Origin: Sanderia malayensis
Taxonomy: Eukaryota; Cnidaria; Scyphozoa; Semaeostomeae; Pelagiidae
Direction of reading: 5' to 3'
Length of the DNA stretch: 64,000 bases
Assembly (NCBI GenBank): GCA_013076295.1
Contig: RQOL01000772.1
Span: 1,798,001-1,862,000, forward strand
The position numbers and the translations under genes were made by a program. Positions 47,998 through 59,914 of this stretch are shown piece by piece (position 1 is the stretch's first letter; every line of letters begins with the position of its first letter). Under the pieces are notes generated by a model. The model saw nothing but the letters and a program-made list of their open reading frames with translations, made no database searches and was not told where the DNA came from.

Positions 47998-50900
47998 TTA
48001 GCTGATTCGGGATTTCCTTGAACGTTCCTCGATCTGCTTAGCCGATCGTCCTTGAACATTCAACTTTGATTTGAATATTTCAATTTCTTTCCCACTCAGT
48101 GTGTAATACGAGATAATTTTTCTGTTGTTCGTCGTTCTTGTATTTTGGACCCAGTTCCTTCGAAGAGTGATTATTTCATGCGTAGCGTTATTTGTTGTCG
48201 TTGTTGCTGTCTGCTTGTCTGAGCCATTGATGGACATCGGGACAGCATGTCTCCATGTTGGTGATACTTTTGAAATAGGCCTTGATTCCGTTCTCACGGG
48301 TTGTCTTTTATTTGAGTTTGAAGAATAGGGAGATCTTTTTTGTCTTGGAACTGGCGGTAAACTGAAAACAGGCTGTTTTTCTTTATTCTTCGTCAAACCT
48401 TTAATAAACAAATATAATGATAATAAGGATTGATTGTTTGATTCTGACACAAGAAGCATTGAAGGCAATGCATTTCTCTGAACCTCGTGACGTCAATCCG
48501 AGTTCACCGAGCAAGGAGAAGCCTCAGTCGAGTGAGACAGCCTCGTTTCCAATCATAAACCTTGACCCGTTTGATACTAGACTCACTACATTGCGTCCCT
48601 GTGCCTCGCTCGTTTGTGTTGAGCGAGTTATGAGCGAGGCAGTGGGACGTAATGTAGTGAGTCTAGTTTGATACGTCGGAGTCAGTGACGTTATTGCTCC
48701 TCCGCAGCCAACCTCTTCAATTCGTGATCATCTCTACTATAACTGATTGACGGAGTAGATGTTTAGTTTGTTATACCGTGAATTTGTTACATAGGTCTAG
48801 GTGTTGCTACATGTTAAAGGTTTCAGGACGTTATTTCATAGCATGAGCATCACTTTCTTGCTTCACAATGCATTGTCAGTTGAGAATAATGCGCTCAATG
48901 ATCATTTCATGTTGATGTTTACCTGGATAATAGAGTTTGCTATAGCCAGATGCTTTCATGTTGCTTTTCACTTCATCCCACCTTGTTCCCATTCTGCTGC
49001 CAGTTGCCAGTTTTACTCCTTGATACTGGTAATACTTAGGCTGTTGCTTATAATCTAGCATTCTACTACTTGCATCTTTTGAACTGCATTGCCGTCTGTT
49101 TGTTGGTCTGTTTGATGCTGGGTTGTTATGTTTGGTTGGTTCTTTGTTCGTTTCTTTCCTTGTTTCATCTTCCAACTCTGGCTTCACAGCTTCTTTTGTA
49201 GCTTCTTTCGTGGCTTCTTTTTTCTCAGGTGATTGCCGTAACAGAAGTGTTCTCATTGTTGACTGATTTTGATTCATCTGTATCCAAGGCTTGCTCTCTG
49301 AAGTAAAAGAACATCAGTATATGCTTTAACTGAAGTCTTCATGTGTTTAACAGCAAGGTACTTAGAACCGTGGATACACTTGTGTATTTTCTCAGTTGGT
49401 GAGTCCATAGCACTCTGCTTCTTATTACTTCTGATGCAGTAAAAACCCGCATATAAGAACCAATGTGTTTAGATAACTGGAGCTCAAAACAATAGAAGAG
49501 CAATGGTCTATTGTTCTTTAACAATAGATTTAAAATTTATAGCTTCTTTGCGAGTAAGTGTTAAGGTGTATGTTCTTGCAATGTCTTTATTACTGTACTC
49601 TTTCTAAGTGACTGTTTAGTTCTGCCTTAGTATGAACACTGTAAGTTATTACCGAATTTCGGAGGCTTTCTGTCTCTTTTCTGTATTGGATTGATTGGTC
49701 GTGAAATCTCGGAGATGTCAACTCTTTTTGTGACAAAAGTTGTTGTTGTTGTTGTAGCGCCAGCTGCTTGACTTGTCTCGTTATGATTTGGTGACGTAAC
49801 GAATTTCTCACTTTTGCCATCCGGTACTCCTCGCGACTGAGACGCCTGCACCGTCTAAGAAAAAGCACAAGAACATTCAAATCTTGTTTCTCCATGCATT
49901 TCCGTGACTCTCTTGTTCATGATTAGTTAATAAATTGGCCATAAAATAAATACTTGAAAACAATAAGGCAAACTGTTGTTTCTGAATCGACGCTACTTAT
50001 CATCACCAGTTTGTCTATCGAAGACCCCCCTACTTTGTGTTACTGCTATTATCACATGGAGAAGCTTGCTATGTAATGAAATATATGGTATCTTAAACGT
50101 CCTCATGCTATGGAATTTACCCGTAGTTCAAAGAGCTCATGGTTGTAGCAAAATATATCTACTTGGCTACGATATACAAAATCATTAAATTTGTTACGAT
50201 TAACCTCGTCCTTTATGCTTTCTTGCATCCACGGATGACGTTGTATATCAACAATGGTAATCCGTTTTTGCGGATTTGGATTCAGTATCCTTCTCACAAG
50301 ATCTTGGCAATCTGAAATTGGTAAAACACACGATTCGTTATAAGCGAACATGCACCACTGTGCTTTGCAACTATGCATGGTTTTCAGGGAAGCTTAAACC
50401 ACGTACATAGGTATATACAGTAGAGCATCGATACAACGAGCCTTGAAAGGAGCCAATGCTGTTAAACTCAATGTGAATTTGACTTTGAAGCAGCTCAAGG
50501 TATCTTATGCTATATGTTTCTTAGGCTACTCATTGTACTGAGTTATATCTGTGTGGGAATGTAAGATGAATATTTGATGCATTACTTTGTGATAGTTTTA
50601 CTTTTGATGAAAATCTTAATGTTCCTTTTGTTTGGTCAAGAAGTCCTGATATGTTCTTGTCATTGAATGGTAGCTTCCCATTTAGCATGGCAAATAACAC
50701 CACGCCCCTAAAAGGAAGAAATAAAAAGCTCTATGATGTCGATGTAACTTAATCGATAATTTTTATTTTTTTATAAAATCTTGTCCTTTCCTTTCTGCGA
50801 TAATGTTACCTTAGTTGTGTTCCATTTAAATACGGCTTGCTATCTACACGACGCATTGTTTCTAAAAAGAGGCTCGATTTAGACAAGAGGCCTGTCACAG

Positions 50901-53276
50901 GGCTCCATTTCATCAAAATTGTTGGGGTGTGCGCAATTATGCTAGGAATTTGCACAACGTAATATACTGACACTAAAAGTTTGTTTAAAGTTTTCACTAG
51001 TGAAATCACTAGTTTTCACCATTTGCTCTGCGGGAAAGCAATTCATCAAACATAGGGTGCCAACCACCCTCCTCATCCCCGTAGAATTCTCCCCAGGGTC
51101 ACTGAATCAAAATCAATACATTGCTCGATGGGCAACTCACAGGCTCCAGATATCAGCTTTTCTTCCGTCGTATTTTTGAGATTGTAATACTTCGGGTGCA
51201 GCGTATGCGTACGACCCACAAAACGTTTCAAGGAAAGTCGTTTGCCTTTTGCCACTTGGGTATCGGGTCGCAAAACCAAAATCTAAAAGAAAAGTATGGC
51301 CCTATGTTAGTGATTGATAGATTTGTGTAATGCACTTCATGCAAGCGCTCATGGAAAACTAACTTTTGAACTTTTGTGCGGATACCTCCAGCCAACTGAT
51401 TTTGCGAAGAATTTCATGAAAATATTATCCATTGGTAATAATGGGGTTCAAAACCAGACACCATGTCATCTTGTTCCATTGCTATTTAGCTATAGCCTTT
51501 GTTTAAATGTCTCATAAAGGCAATTACTTTTCGAAACCAGGGTGCAAAAAATGTGGAAATTGTTTTAAAAATGTTCTAAGTAGTTAGATTAATCACGTTG
51601 TGAGTCAAGTTTTAATAATCTTCCGAATTTTGATTTTCTAGCCCCAGTTGAATGGGTGATAGACAACGTAATTTATGTCCTAGTTCATAGTGACCAGGAA
51701 GTTTTTGTTATATAATATGTTGTTGTATTTAATGGTAGTGAGGTATTTCCTGAAGGTTGAGGTGTCTGCTGAAGATGATTGTTGTTTGTAGAGGGCTCTT
51801 TGACGTTCTGCTTGGTAAGTTGCAGATTTGAATGACTTTTACACAGCATTCCGTTGCCTGTTACCTAGCCTGTACTTTTAACGGGGTTGGAGTTTGAAGT
51901 TGTATAACAGTGAAACGTTTTCTGAACTACAGTCTATGAAGCATACCTGATATCTTTATTAATTCGTCGTTATGAATCAGTATATTCTCACATTTTAAAT
52001 CCCTAAATCAAAGAGAAATATGCTTTTTTATTCTGGAAACACAACATACATTTTGCAACCAGTGTTTCATGCGATGATCAAGTCTGAATGCATTGCATTA
52101 GAAGTTTCACATGTTTTACAAAAATTGTTTGATTGTTTAACAGAACTCACAACTCTGTATAATTGTATTGTAAACGTTATTGTGGCAAAACACCCTTACC
52201 TATGCACAACGTTCTTTCGATGGCAATAATCTATTCCATTGATGAGTTGTTTGAAGAATTTTTTTGATCTTTCTTCTCCCAAACCAGGTGTCTTCGATGT
52301 ACCACAGCCAGAATTAATAAATTCTAAAAGGTCTCCCTTATTAGCGTATTCCATGATAAGGTATATTCTCCTTTCAGTTCTGAACGTTTCATACAATTTC
52401 ATCTAAAAATAAAACAGTTATCCCTGATATACATTTTAGAGGCTAACGAAGTCAAGTTACCGTAAAGCTTCGATTTTTGATATTTTAGGGGGGCTTCTAT
52501 TCGAGGGGGTGTTTAAAGAAGAGGGGCGTTTAATCAAAGCATTACTGTATACCAAACAGTGTTTTGCTGTGCTTTAGCATCCATTACAGCGACCCTCTGC
52601 TTTTTCTAACATTCGTTCTCTCGAATGATTTACCATTTCTTTTCATTTTGGTGCAATATAGTTGGAACATTATTTCAAACATTTGCTATCTCGAACAAAT
52701 TTCGATTTCCTTTGCGAGTTTGAGAATGTTGATGCGTCAACTGTTTCACTTACCACGTTCTTGGAACCATTGACTGTATACAATGACTCGATTTCTCGTG
52801 GCATGAATTTGTTGAGGTATTCAACCGGTGCATTCTGTCTTGTTATTATCTTCATTGCTACCTTTTGGAAGAAAGACAGAAAATGCAAGCTTTACGTCCT
52901 TCTCAGTTCTTGAGCTTTATTGCAGGCTATAAATAGAACCCAATAGCGTTTTGATTTATTTCTTAGAACAGATAAAGGCGCGTGGTATATGGTTGCTGTG
53001 TTGAAAACAGTGCTATTGTTAACAGTGCAGTTCTCACAATACCTTATTATCATTAGTTTCTTCCAACTTTTTCATCAAAGCATTGTCACTTTCTAGTTTG
53101 GCTTTCATCACATAGGCAAGCTTCACCTTTGCATATGCCCCTTTGCCTAGTAGAGTCGTAGTTAGCTTGAAGCCCCTCTTTTCGCACTCAACTTCTTCGT
53201 ATGTTGGTATTCTCCTCTCTCCAAATGCTTCAATTGATTTTGGTGCATGTGGTGGTCTGCACTTGACGGTTGCCAT
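47998..53276 (-). CDS. TSSK-like Ser/Thr protein kinase with long C-terminal tail, 10 exons
   Basis: Exons: 53043-53276, 52754-52861, 52200-52402, 51947-52002, 51141-51282, 50586-50707, 50205-50311, 49653-49854, 48923-49297, 47998-48398. All phases close, giving 649 residues. The kinase domain (about 36-320) has every catalytic element: the Gly-rich loop GKGAYAKV (44-51), VAMK with Lys82, HRDLKCEN (Asp183), DFGFA (201-205), GSYAYAAPEVL and RHPWM. The order EYLNKFMPREI and the DFGFA/CGSYAYAAPE block resemble the testis-specific kinases (TSSK), closest by eye to TSSK4. About 27 residues (52-78) separate the Gly loop from the VAMK strand, much longer than usual. The last 325 residues are low complexity (Thr, Gln, Lys, Arg-rich; KEATKEATKEAVKPE) with no recognised domain. 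Vertebrate TSSKs lack such a tail. Male germline expression is inferred from family only. Confidence 0.82.
48495..48707 (+). pseudogene. Partial copy of PDHX-like exon 8, interrupted by a MITE
   Basis: Apart from the 97 bases added by an insertion, this stretch matches 46934-47053 at about 85 percent by eye (AGTTCACCGAGCAAGGAGAA, CCTCGTTTCCAATCATAAAC, TCAGTGACGTTATTGCTCCT). It lies antisense in an intron (48399-48922) of the kinase gene. Similarity stops exactly at CCTCCGCAG. It cannot produce the parental peptide because of the insertion and a one-base deletion. Confidence 0.88.
48577..48666. mobile_element. 90 bp palindromic MITE with TTTGATA target duplication
   Basis: Left CTAGACTCACTACATTGCGT and inverted right CTAGACTCACTACATTACGT begin arms of about 36 bp that are nearly perfect complements (through CCTCGCTC). 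TTTGATA flanks both ends (48570-48576, 48667-48673), and 8 bp if the next C is counted. The parental exon at 46934-47053 has a single TTTGAT at the same place, so it acts as the empty site. Confidence 0.9.
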
Positions 53277-54563
53277 TCTGATTATTGATATCTTCCTTTG
53301 CTTTTCTTTTTTAACAGATGTAGACTTATTACGAGTTAAAAACTTCGATAACAATATGTTTATAATGATTATTGTTGATTTCATATTTCATTGTTGACGT
53401 CAGATTAACTGTAACATCTTAACCAATGCAATTCAATCGCTTGTTGTTCGAAGTCAGGTTATCAATGCAATTCAATAGCTGATGTTGCATTTTGTTCCAC
53501 AAGATGAGAGGCGTGAAGCTAACGTGTCATATGTTTCGATCGGCCATACTCTATTATTCAGGGGTAACAGTAATGATGGAATAGATTATTACATGTTATT
53601 TTAATCTTCTTTTATTTTGCCGACTCTCAAGAAGTCATCGTGGACCCTTTATGTAATGAGATTTCCAAAGAACTATATTTCGAAAGGGTGTGTGAACATG
53701 CCGTTCTTACGTAATCACTTTACAAATTCCTTTAAGTTACAACCCATTTCTAATGTTCTTAAAATATCTTTAACTGCATCCGAGAAAATGTCTTTTTTAG
53801 TCTTTTTCCCATGTTTTCCTGAATTGTTGCACAAAGAACTGAAGTAACAAAAACCCGAAAGATGAGGGGAATTAATATAAACAGGAATTTGAAAGTTCAT
53901 TCCCACTGGATATGTTAGTGAAACAAAGTTTCTGAAACCTCACACCCAACCACTCCACGAGGGAGGACCAACTAAGTCCTCAAAGCTGTTCCGTCCATCA
54001 TTTTGTATTTATCTTTGACACGCAAGCAAAGTTTTTGTTGATTCAGCTCATGACACGACCTCTGCATCGACCTTCTCCAATATAGCCGGAATTATTTTTT
54101 GCCCTTTTTTGACGTAAAAGTACGATTTAAAAAGGTGTTAGTTTCTCAGAAAAATGCGGATTATTTTTTACCAGAGTTCGGATTCAAGGAAGAGTATGAC
54201 GTAATTTGTTAGTTTGGCGCATGCTTTGTCATAACATGTGTTATATGTCAACAAAGGTTTTTTATAGGGTACCGTGCATGCTGGCTAGAAATATACCGCG
54301 GTTTATCCGAAACAGAAATAAATTGTATCTGCAGTTAACTTGTCATGTATAAATAAGATGAATTAATCAATTGTGTTCAGTTACAACGGAGTCATGGTTT
54401 CAATTGAGCATTCAACAACCCGTGAAGAAAGGCCTAACTTTGCATTTGTAATTTAGGCCATCGACCTTCGTTGCTCTTGCTCTCAGCATGGAAAGGTATA
54501 ATTTATATCACAGCTTAATAAAGCAACAAAGAAATGACTTGGTATTGTAAATACTAAACAATT
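53277..54563. promoter_or_regulatory. Divergent kinase / BICDL intergenic region
   Basis: 1.29 kb between divergent start codons, AT-rich, with short ORFs that have no recognisable domain. It must hold both promoters; I cannot point to specific elements. Confidence 0.4.
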
Positions 54564-57500
54564 ATGAATAGATTGGAAAACGTATCAGAAATTGAGTTCA
54601 GCGAAGGAGATTTGGAAGAATTGAATCTTGCAACCGATAATTTATCTGACGGTGGAGATATTTATGCACAACTTGCCCAAAAAGATAAATATTTAAAACT
54701 TGCGGCGGAAGCTGGAAATGCCTTATTAAAGAAAAACGAGGAACTGCAATCGCAGATTGATTCAATGGCAAAAGAGTTTAGCAGAAAGATAGAAGTAAGT
54801 TTTGTCCCTACTACCCTAACATATCCTTCCAATTCAAACCCCACCCCTATAATACCCCTTCTCTCTCCCTCCCTCCCTTCCAAGAGCTCATTAATTTCAA
54901 AGTAATACGTTATGGCTATCGTATGGCTGTTTTCAGAATTTCTTTGTTTTAAACAGCTTAAAAATTTGACTTGTGTATTTCTAGGAGTTAGAAGAAGAAT
55001 GTTATTCGTCGAAGAAATATCATCAGGAGAGAATAGCAGAGCAGGAAGCTGAGATACACAACCTTAACCTGGACTTGTGCTATTTAAATAAACAATTCGA
55101 GAATGCGGAGAAAAAAGCGTTGCTTCACGATGAAAAACAAGAACGTTGTTTGAGGGATATCACCAATTTAAACGAGTCGTTACAAAGAGAATTGCATCAG
55201 GTGGGAATCTCCCAAACTTTAATTGTTAACTTAACTCTCAACCCGTACCTCATTAATTGTGTCTGCTATGCCGAGGTCCGATTAAACGCCGGCAGCGTTT
55301 AATAAACTGTGTAGATCATAAACAACTATCGTAAAATATCGATTAAGCGCTCCTATTTAAATTAGCCCCCCCCCTCCCCCTTCGAAGCGAAGTCCTGAAT
55401 TAAGCCCATTGGAGATCCTGGTTTGTTTTTATTAAATATCTTTTACTGAATGAAAATAGAGGACGCTTGTGAAAGGGGAAAATTAGTCCGCTTGTTCTGT
55501 TTTCATTATAACGCCCACATAAAATGCGAAGGTTGTTGGGATGTATAAAGGCCGGATAAGTTTATTATGTGCTGGAATTAACTACCCGACCTATTGCATT
55601 AATCATTCTCAATGTAGAAGACGTTGGCGATAAATAATTCATATGACAACAGTCGCTAGGCCAGCAGGTAAACTTATTATCAAGCCGACTGAAATTCACA
55701 AACGAAAAATTAACCGAATCTGTCTGCACGAATTTAGCACTGTATTTACGCGAAATTGCGAAATTAAATCCAACATGTCCTTGGACAGAACTGGAGATAT
55801 TGATTTTACGAGCAGTCGATATCCAGGTATATTGTATACGCGAAATTATTCTAGTATTTTCAAATCGGTGTATTTTTCTGTTTTTATTTAGGCTACGAAT
55901 TACAATATGGAGCTTTCTTTTCAAGTGAACACCTTGAAGCGGAGAATTGAAGGAAGATCTTCACTTGGCAATGGGATGATATCTTCCGATGAATTTTACT
56001 GCGACATTGCTGATGCTAGCGTGTCCATGGAACAGGTTTGTAGAGCTTTTCTTATGCTGAGGAATTTTGTTGTTATTGAGGAAAAAGCGAAGGAATCAAT
56101 GGGGATGCATTGGAGATAAATTTGAGAGATAAAATACTTTTGTTTGATCTTAATATTTCATGACGTTTTCGAGAAGCTAGATTATTGTGCAGAAATTATC
56201 ATACTTTGTGCAGCTTGTATCATTACTAAGTATGGATTTGTTATCTGTAGGAGACGAGCTGTACATAACACTGAAAATAATCTTAAGTATAGCGAGCCTA
56301 ATCACATCATATTTACGTTTGTGGTTGTAAAATATCGGTTGTTTTAATTGAAAATCCTTGTGTTTTGTTTAGTTCAGACAATTAGAAAGAGAGAAAAAAG
56401 ATTTGGAAGATGCAGTGTCGCAGTTCGCATCGGAAAAAATCACACTTTTTGAAGACATCGAAAAGTCCAAAACATACATCGAATCTTTGGAGCAAAAAGT
56501 TAAAGACTTTCAACAACAGGTAATGGGCACAATTTTTCGCCGACGGCCGTTATTAAATAATCCCTGGTTGCTTTGTTTCAGTGGATACTGTAGGCATGTG
56601 CATGTCGACCGGCTCTTATCTTTTTCACGAATTTTTATTTACAGATGAATATTGCTGAAAGCGATCTTACAGCTGCTAAAATGTCGAATTCGCAACTACG
56701 AGAGCAACTAGATGAGTATATCATGCAGGTAGGTTGGAATTAAAGCTTATAACTAGCTGTCAACATTGTCAACTTTGACGTTATGATATTCTCTTCTGCT
56801 AAGAAGCGTTGCTGTAGACTAATGGTAACTTTCCTGCAAGCTAAGCTCAAGGCCACTGGTTCGAATCCTGATGAGGACATCTAGTTTGTGTTTTGATTAA
56901 TTTGTAATTTAAATGTCCTAATGGTGGGCGTGTATCCGCAGTACCCTAGATTGGCTACTACGTAGGAGCTTGCATGACGTAATAGTACTGACAGTGTCCA
57001 GTCTATCGGTTGGGGTAAGGGTGAGGGTTAGTGTTAGTGTTAGGGTTAGGGTTAGGGCTAGAGTGCCCTAAAGGTGGGTGTGAATGCGCAGTGCCATATA
57101 TAGGTTACTGCGCAGGAGTATGCATGACGTAATACTACTGACAGTGTCTGGTGTATCAGTTGGGGTTAGGGTTTAGGGTTTAGGGTTAGTGTTAGGGTTA
57201 GGGTTAGGGCTAGAGTGCCCTAAAGGTGGATGTGAATGCGCAGTGCCATATATAGGCTACTGCGCAGGAGTATGCATGACGTAATACTACTGACAGTGTC
57301 TGGTGTATCAGTTAGGGTTTAGGGTTAGGGTTAGGGTTAGGGCTAGAGTGCCCTAAAGGTGGGTGTGAATGCGCAGTGCCATATACAGGCTACTGCGCAG
57401 GAGTATCATGACGTAATACTACTGACAGTGTATGGTGTATCAGTTGGGGTTAGGGTTTAGGGTTAGTGTTAGGGTTAGGGCTAGAGTGCCCTAAAGGTGG

Positions 57501-59914
57501 TGTGTATGCGTAGTGCCATATATAGGCTACTGGGCAGGAGTACGCATGACGTAATACTATTGACAGTGTATGGTGTATCAGGTCAGTGTCCTGATTAGGA
57601 TTAGGATCAAGGTTAGGGTTAAGATTATGGTTAGGATTTCTTATTTTCGAGATCTGATCTGAAAGTGCCTTATTGTTTTGAAATTGAGCATTTTTGGATG
57701 GATATAAACAAACCCAGATTCATGGATACGTATTATGTACTACGATGCAATTTCTTATCAATTTATTCATATTTCAGGCCTCCTTGAGAAGTTTTCGAAA
57801 CAACAATTCTCTAATGAATGAACTCGATATGAGTTTATCAGACCCTGGTCTCAATTTTTACAACAAATTCTTCAATAATATGGACGATGACGAACACGAG
57901 GCTAGTGTGATGACGTCATCCCCAAAGACAAAGAAGCGCGCCACGGTAGACTGTTCGAATTTCGACTGTTCGAATGTCAATGTAAGTAACTATCAATGAT
58001 ATTGCTTTTTGCAGTTGTCAATTATTGTCTTTGGCAATATCAGTGAAGTGTGTTGGTAAATTTCAGCAATTAAATAACATATAAACAACATTGTTCTTTC
58101 AATCAGACCCTTGTGACTATCTTACTTTTAAAATGTTGTCCATATTTTATGAGATTATCGCTTGAAACAACAGTGTTTGGGGGAAAAGGGGGTAAAGGGT
58201 ACGTGTAAAGTTGTCCAAAGTCGCAAGTGTCCCAGTATTTTTATCGTCTATTATACATTTATATTGACAATTCACCAAGTATTAATGTTTGATAGATTTA
58301 TTACTGGTTTGTTGCTCGCACTTTTGATGCATTCATTTTTTTTTGCATTGATTCGCTTTTTTTCTAGTCTGAAGTTCACGCAACACAAAGTGAAAATGAC
58401 CATGATGGAAGTCACTCAGACTTGGCCAAACAAGATGCCAAAGTTTTAAATCAACAGGTAAGCTGTTTATTTAATATCAGGCTTAAAAAATATATCATTG
58501 TAATTTAGGAACTCCACATTAAGAAAAATAAGTTAACAAGGCTTATTTTTTTTCAGATTTTTGAGCTGAATAGCAAACTAAATTGCACATTAAAAGATTT
58601 CAATAAACTATCGAAACAGTATAATACAACGAAAAGCCAACTGATTGAAGCTGATGATAATGTTAAATGCTTGCAGCAAAAAGTAAGATTGTTTTATTAT
58701 CGCTCGTTGTATGTATGTTTACGTGTTCATATGCATGTGCAATATTGCATGCAATATCTCATCCAACATAAATAAGGCAACATGTCGCATACAGTATCTT
58801 ATAAATGCAATGCGTGCAATATTTCATGCAATATCGTATGCAATACTTCATGCAACATTACAATTTTTCGCGTGACACCTCATACACGTCATTTCTCTAT
58901 TTTTATAGGTTGAGCATCAAGATCGAGATATAGAAATGTTGAGGAAAGAAAGAGAAATTATTTTCTGTGACTCTGTGCCTGATGCGGTAAAGGAAGCATT
59001 GAATGATCGTTCCGATGCATTGCAACGGTTTGTTAATTATATTTCTTTTCCTCAAGCTTGACAGAAATAACTTATCATAACTTGTCATTACTTATCGTAG
59101 CTTATTATAGCTTATCACAACGTATCATAAGTTTTCATAACTTATCATAGCTTGTCATAGCTTATCATAGCTTATTATAGCTTATCACAACTTATCATCA
59201 GTTTTCATAACTTATCATAGGTTGTCATAGCTTATTATAGCTTATTATACCTTATCATAACTTATCATACGTTTTCATAATTTATCATAACCTATCATAA
59301 TTTATCGTAATTTATCATGACACTATATAATGCATGAATGAATGTTGGTTTGATCATCTTTTCTTTTGATTGTAGAGAGAGCACAGCGTTATTGCAATAC
59401 GAACAAACCAAGTCAGACATGGTTAAATTGAATAGTCAACTTTTAGATGCCGTTCAACAAAAACTACAACTGTCAGAGCAACTCGAAATGTGGCAGGTGT
59501 GTTAATCATTGAGTCCATTAATCTTCATGCTATTTATTCTTTTATTTATTTAATTTTTAATTATTTTATTCTTTTGGTCCTTTAGTCCTTTGGTCTCTTA
59601 GTCATTTAGTCCTTTAATCTTTTAGTCCTTTAGTCTTTTAATCCTTTAGTCCTTTATTTCTTTAGTATTTTAGTCTTTTAGTCTTTTTGTCCTAAGTCTT
59701 TTAGTCTTGTCGTACAGCCTTAATAAACTATGATCATTACATGTTTCAGAATGATATGGCAACATTATTAGAAAGACAATTACATCGTAAACCAAGCAGA
59801 GACAAAAATAAAGGTGCTGGTAAAGCATCGAGAATATTTTCCCGTTGGTCCTGGACATTAAATTCAAAATTAACTCACCAAACACCACTTCGATCTGACA
59901 ACAACAAATCTTAG
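54564..59914 (+). CDS. BICDL1: BICD-family-like cargo adaptor (BICDR) for dynein, 11 exons
   Basis: BICDR proteins are coiled-coil adaptors that join dynein-dynactin to Rab6/kinesin-bearing vesicles. Exons: 54564-54794, 54985-55200, 55892-56035, 56373-56519, 56645-56728, 57778-57981, 58368-58457, 58557-58682, 58909-59027, 59376-59496, 59750-59914. The total is 548 residues (human BICDL1 573). Residues 47-60 form the dynein light-intermediate-chain-binding CC1 box (AAEAGNALLKKNEE), followed by coiled coil to about 265. An acidic/Ser linker (FNNMDDDEHEASVM) separates a second coiled coil. The C-terminal block KLNSQLLDAVQQKLQLSEQL and MWQNDMATLLERQL is the BICDR cargo-binding signature, and the tail ASRIFSRWSW parallels the vertebrate RLFSFFRK end. 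BICDL1 and BICDL2 cannot be separated here. AATAAA at 60010-60015 lies about 96 bases past the stop. Confidence 0.92.
56808..56882 (+). repeat. tRNA-like (SINE head) sequence in BICDL intron
   Basis: TAGACTAATGG resembles a pol III A box and GGTTCGAATCC is a perfect B box, about 40 bases apart. The flanking stems pair poorly, so this is not a working tRNA; a tRNA-derived SINE head or tRNA relic fits better. Confidence 0.4.
56925..57640. repeat. Composite telomere-like satellite, second array, BICDL intron
   Basis: About five units of 130-155 bp with GCCCTAAAGGTGGGTGTGAA, TGCGCAGT-gccatatataggct-ACTGCGCA, ATGACGTAATACTACTGACA, GTGTCTGGTGTATCAGTTGG and short TTAGGG runs. It is clearly homologous to the 29735-30515 array but a distinct subfamily, and fills most of the intron between 56728 and 57778. 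Confidence 0.92.
59060..59325. repeat. CTTATCATA tandem repeat, BICDL intron
   Basis: Roughly twenty-five copies of a 10-11 bp unit (CTTATCATAG, CTTATCATAA) between exons ending at 59027 and starting at 59376. Confidence 0.9.
59570..59710. repeat. CCTTTAGT tandem repeat, BICDL intron
   Basis: About fourteen copies of a 9-10 bp unit (CCTTTAGTC, TTTTAGTC) between exons 59376-59496 and 59750-59914. Confidence 0.88.

Noticed and set aside
55565..55924. 119-codon minus-strand ORF in a BICDL intron
   Set aside because: Overlaps the 55892 exon on the opposite strand, with no domain; AT-rich intronic chance ORF.
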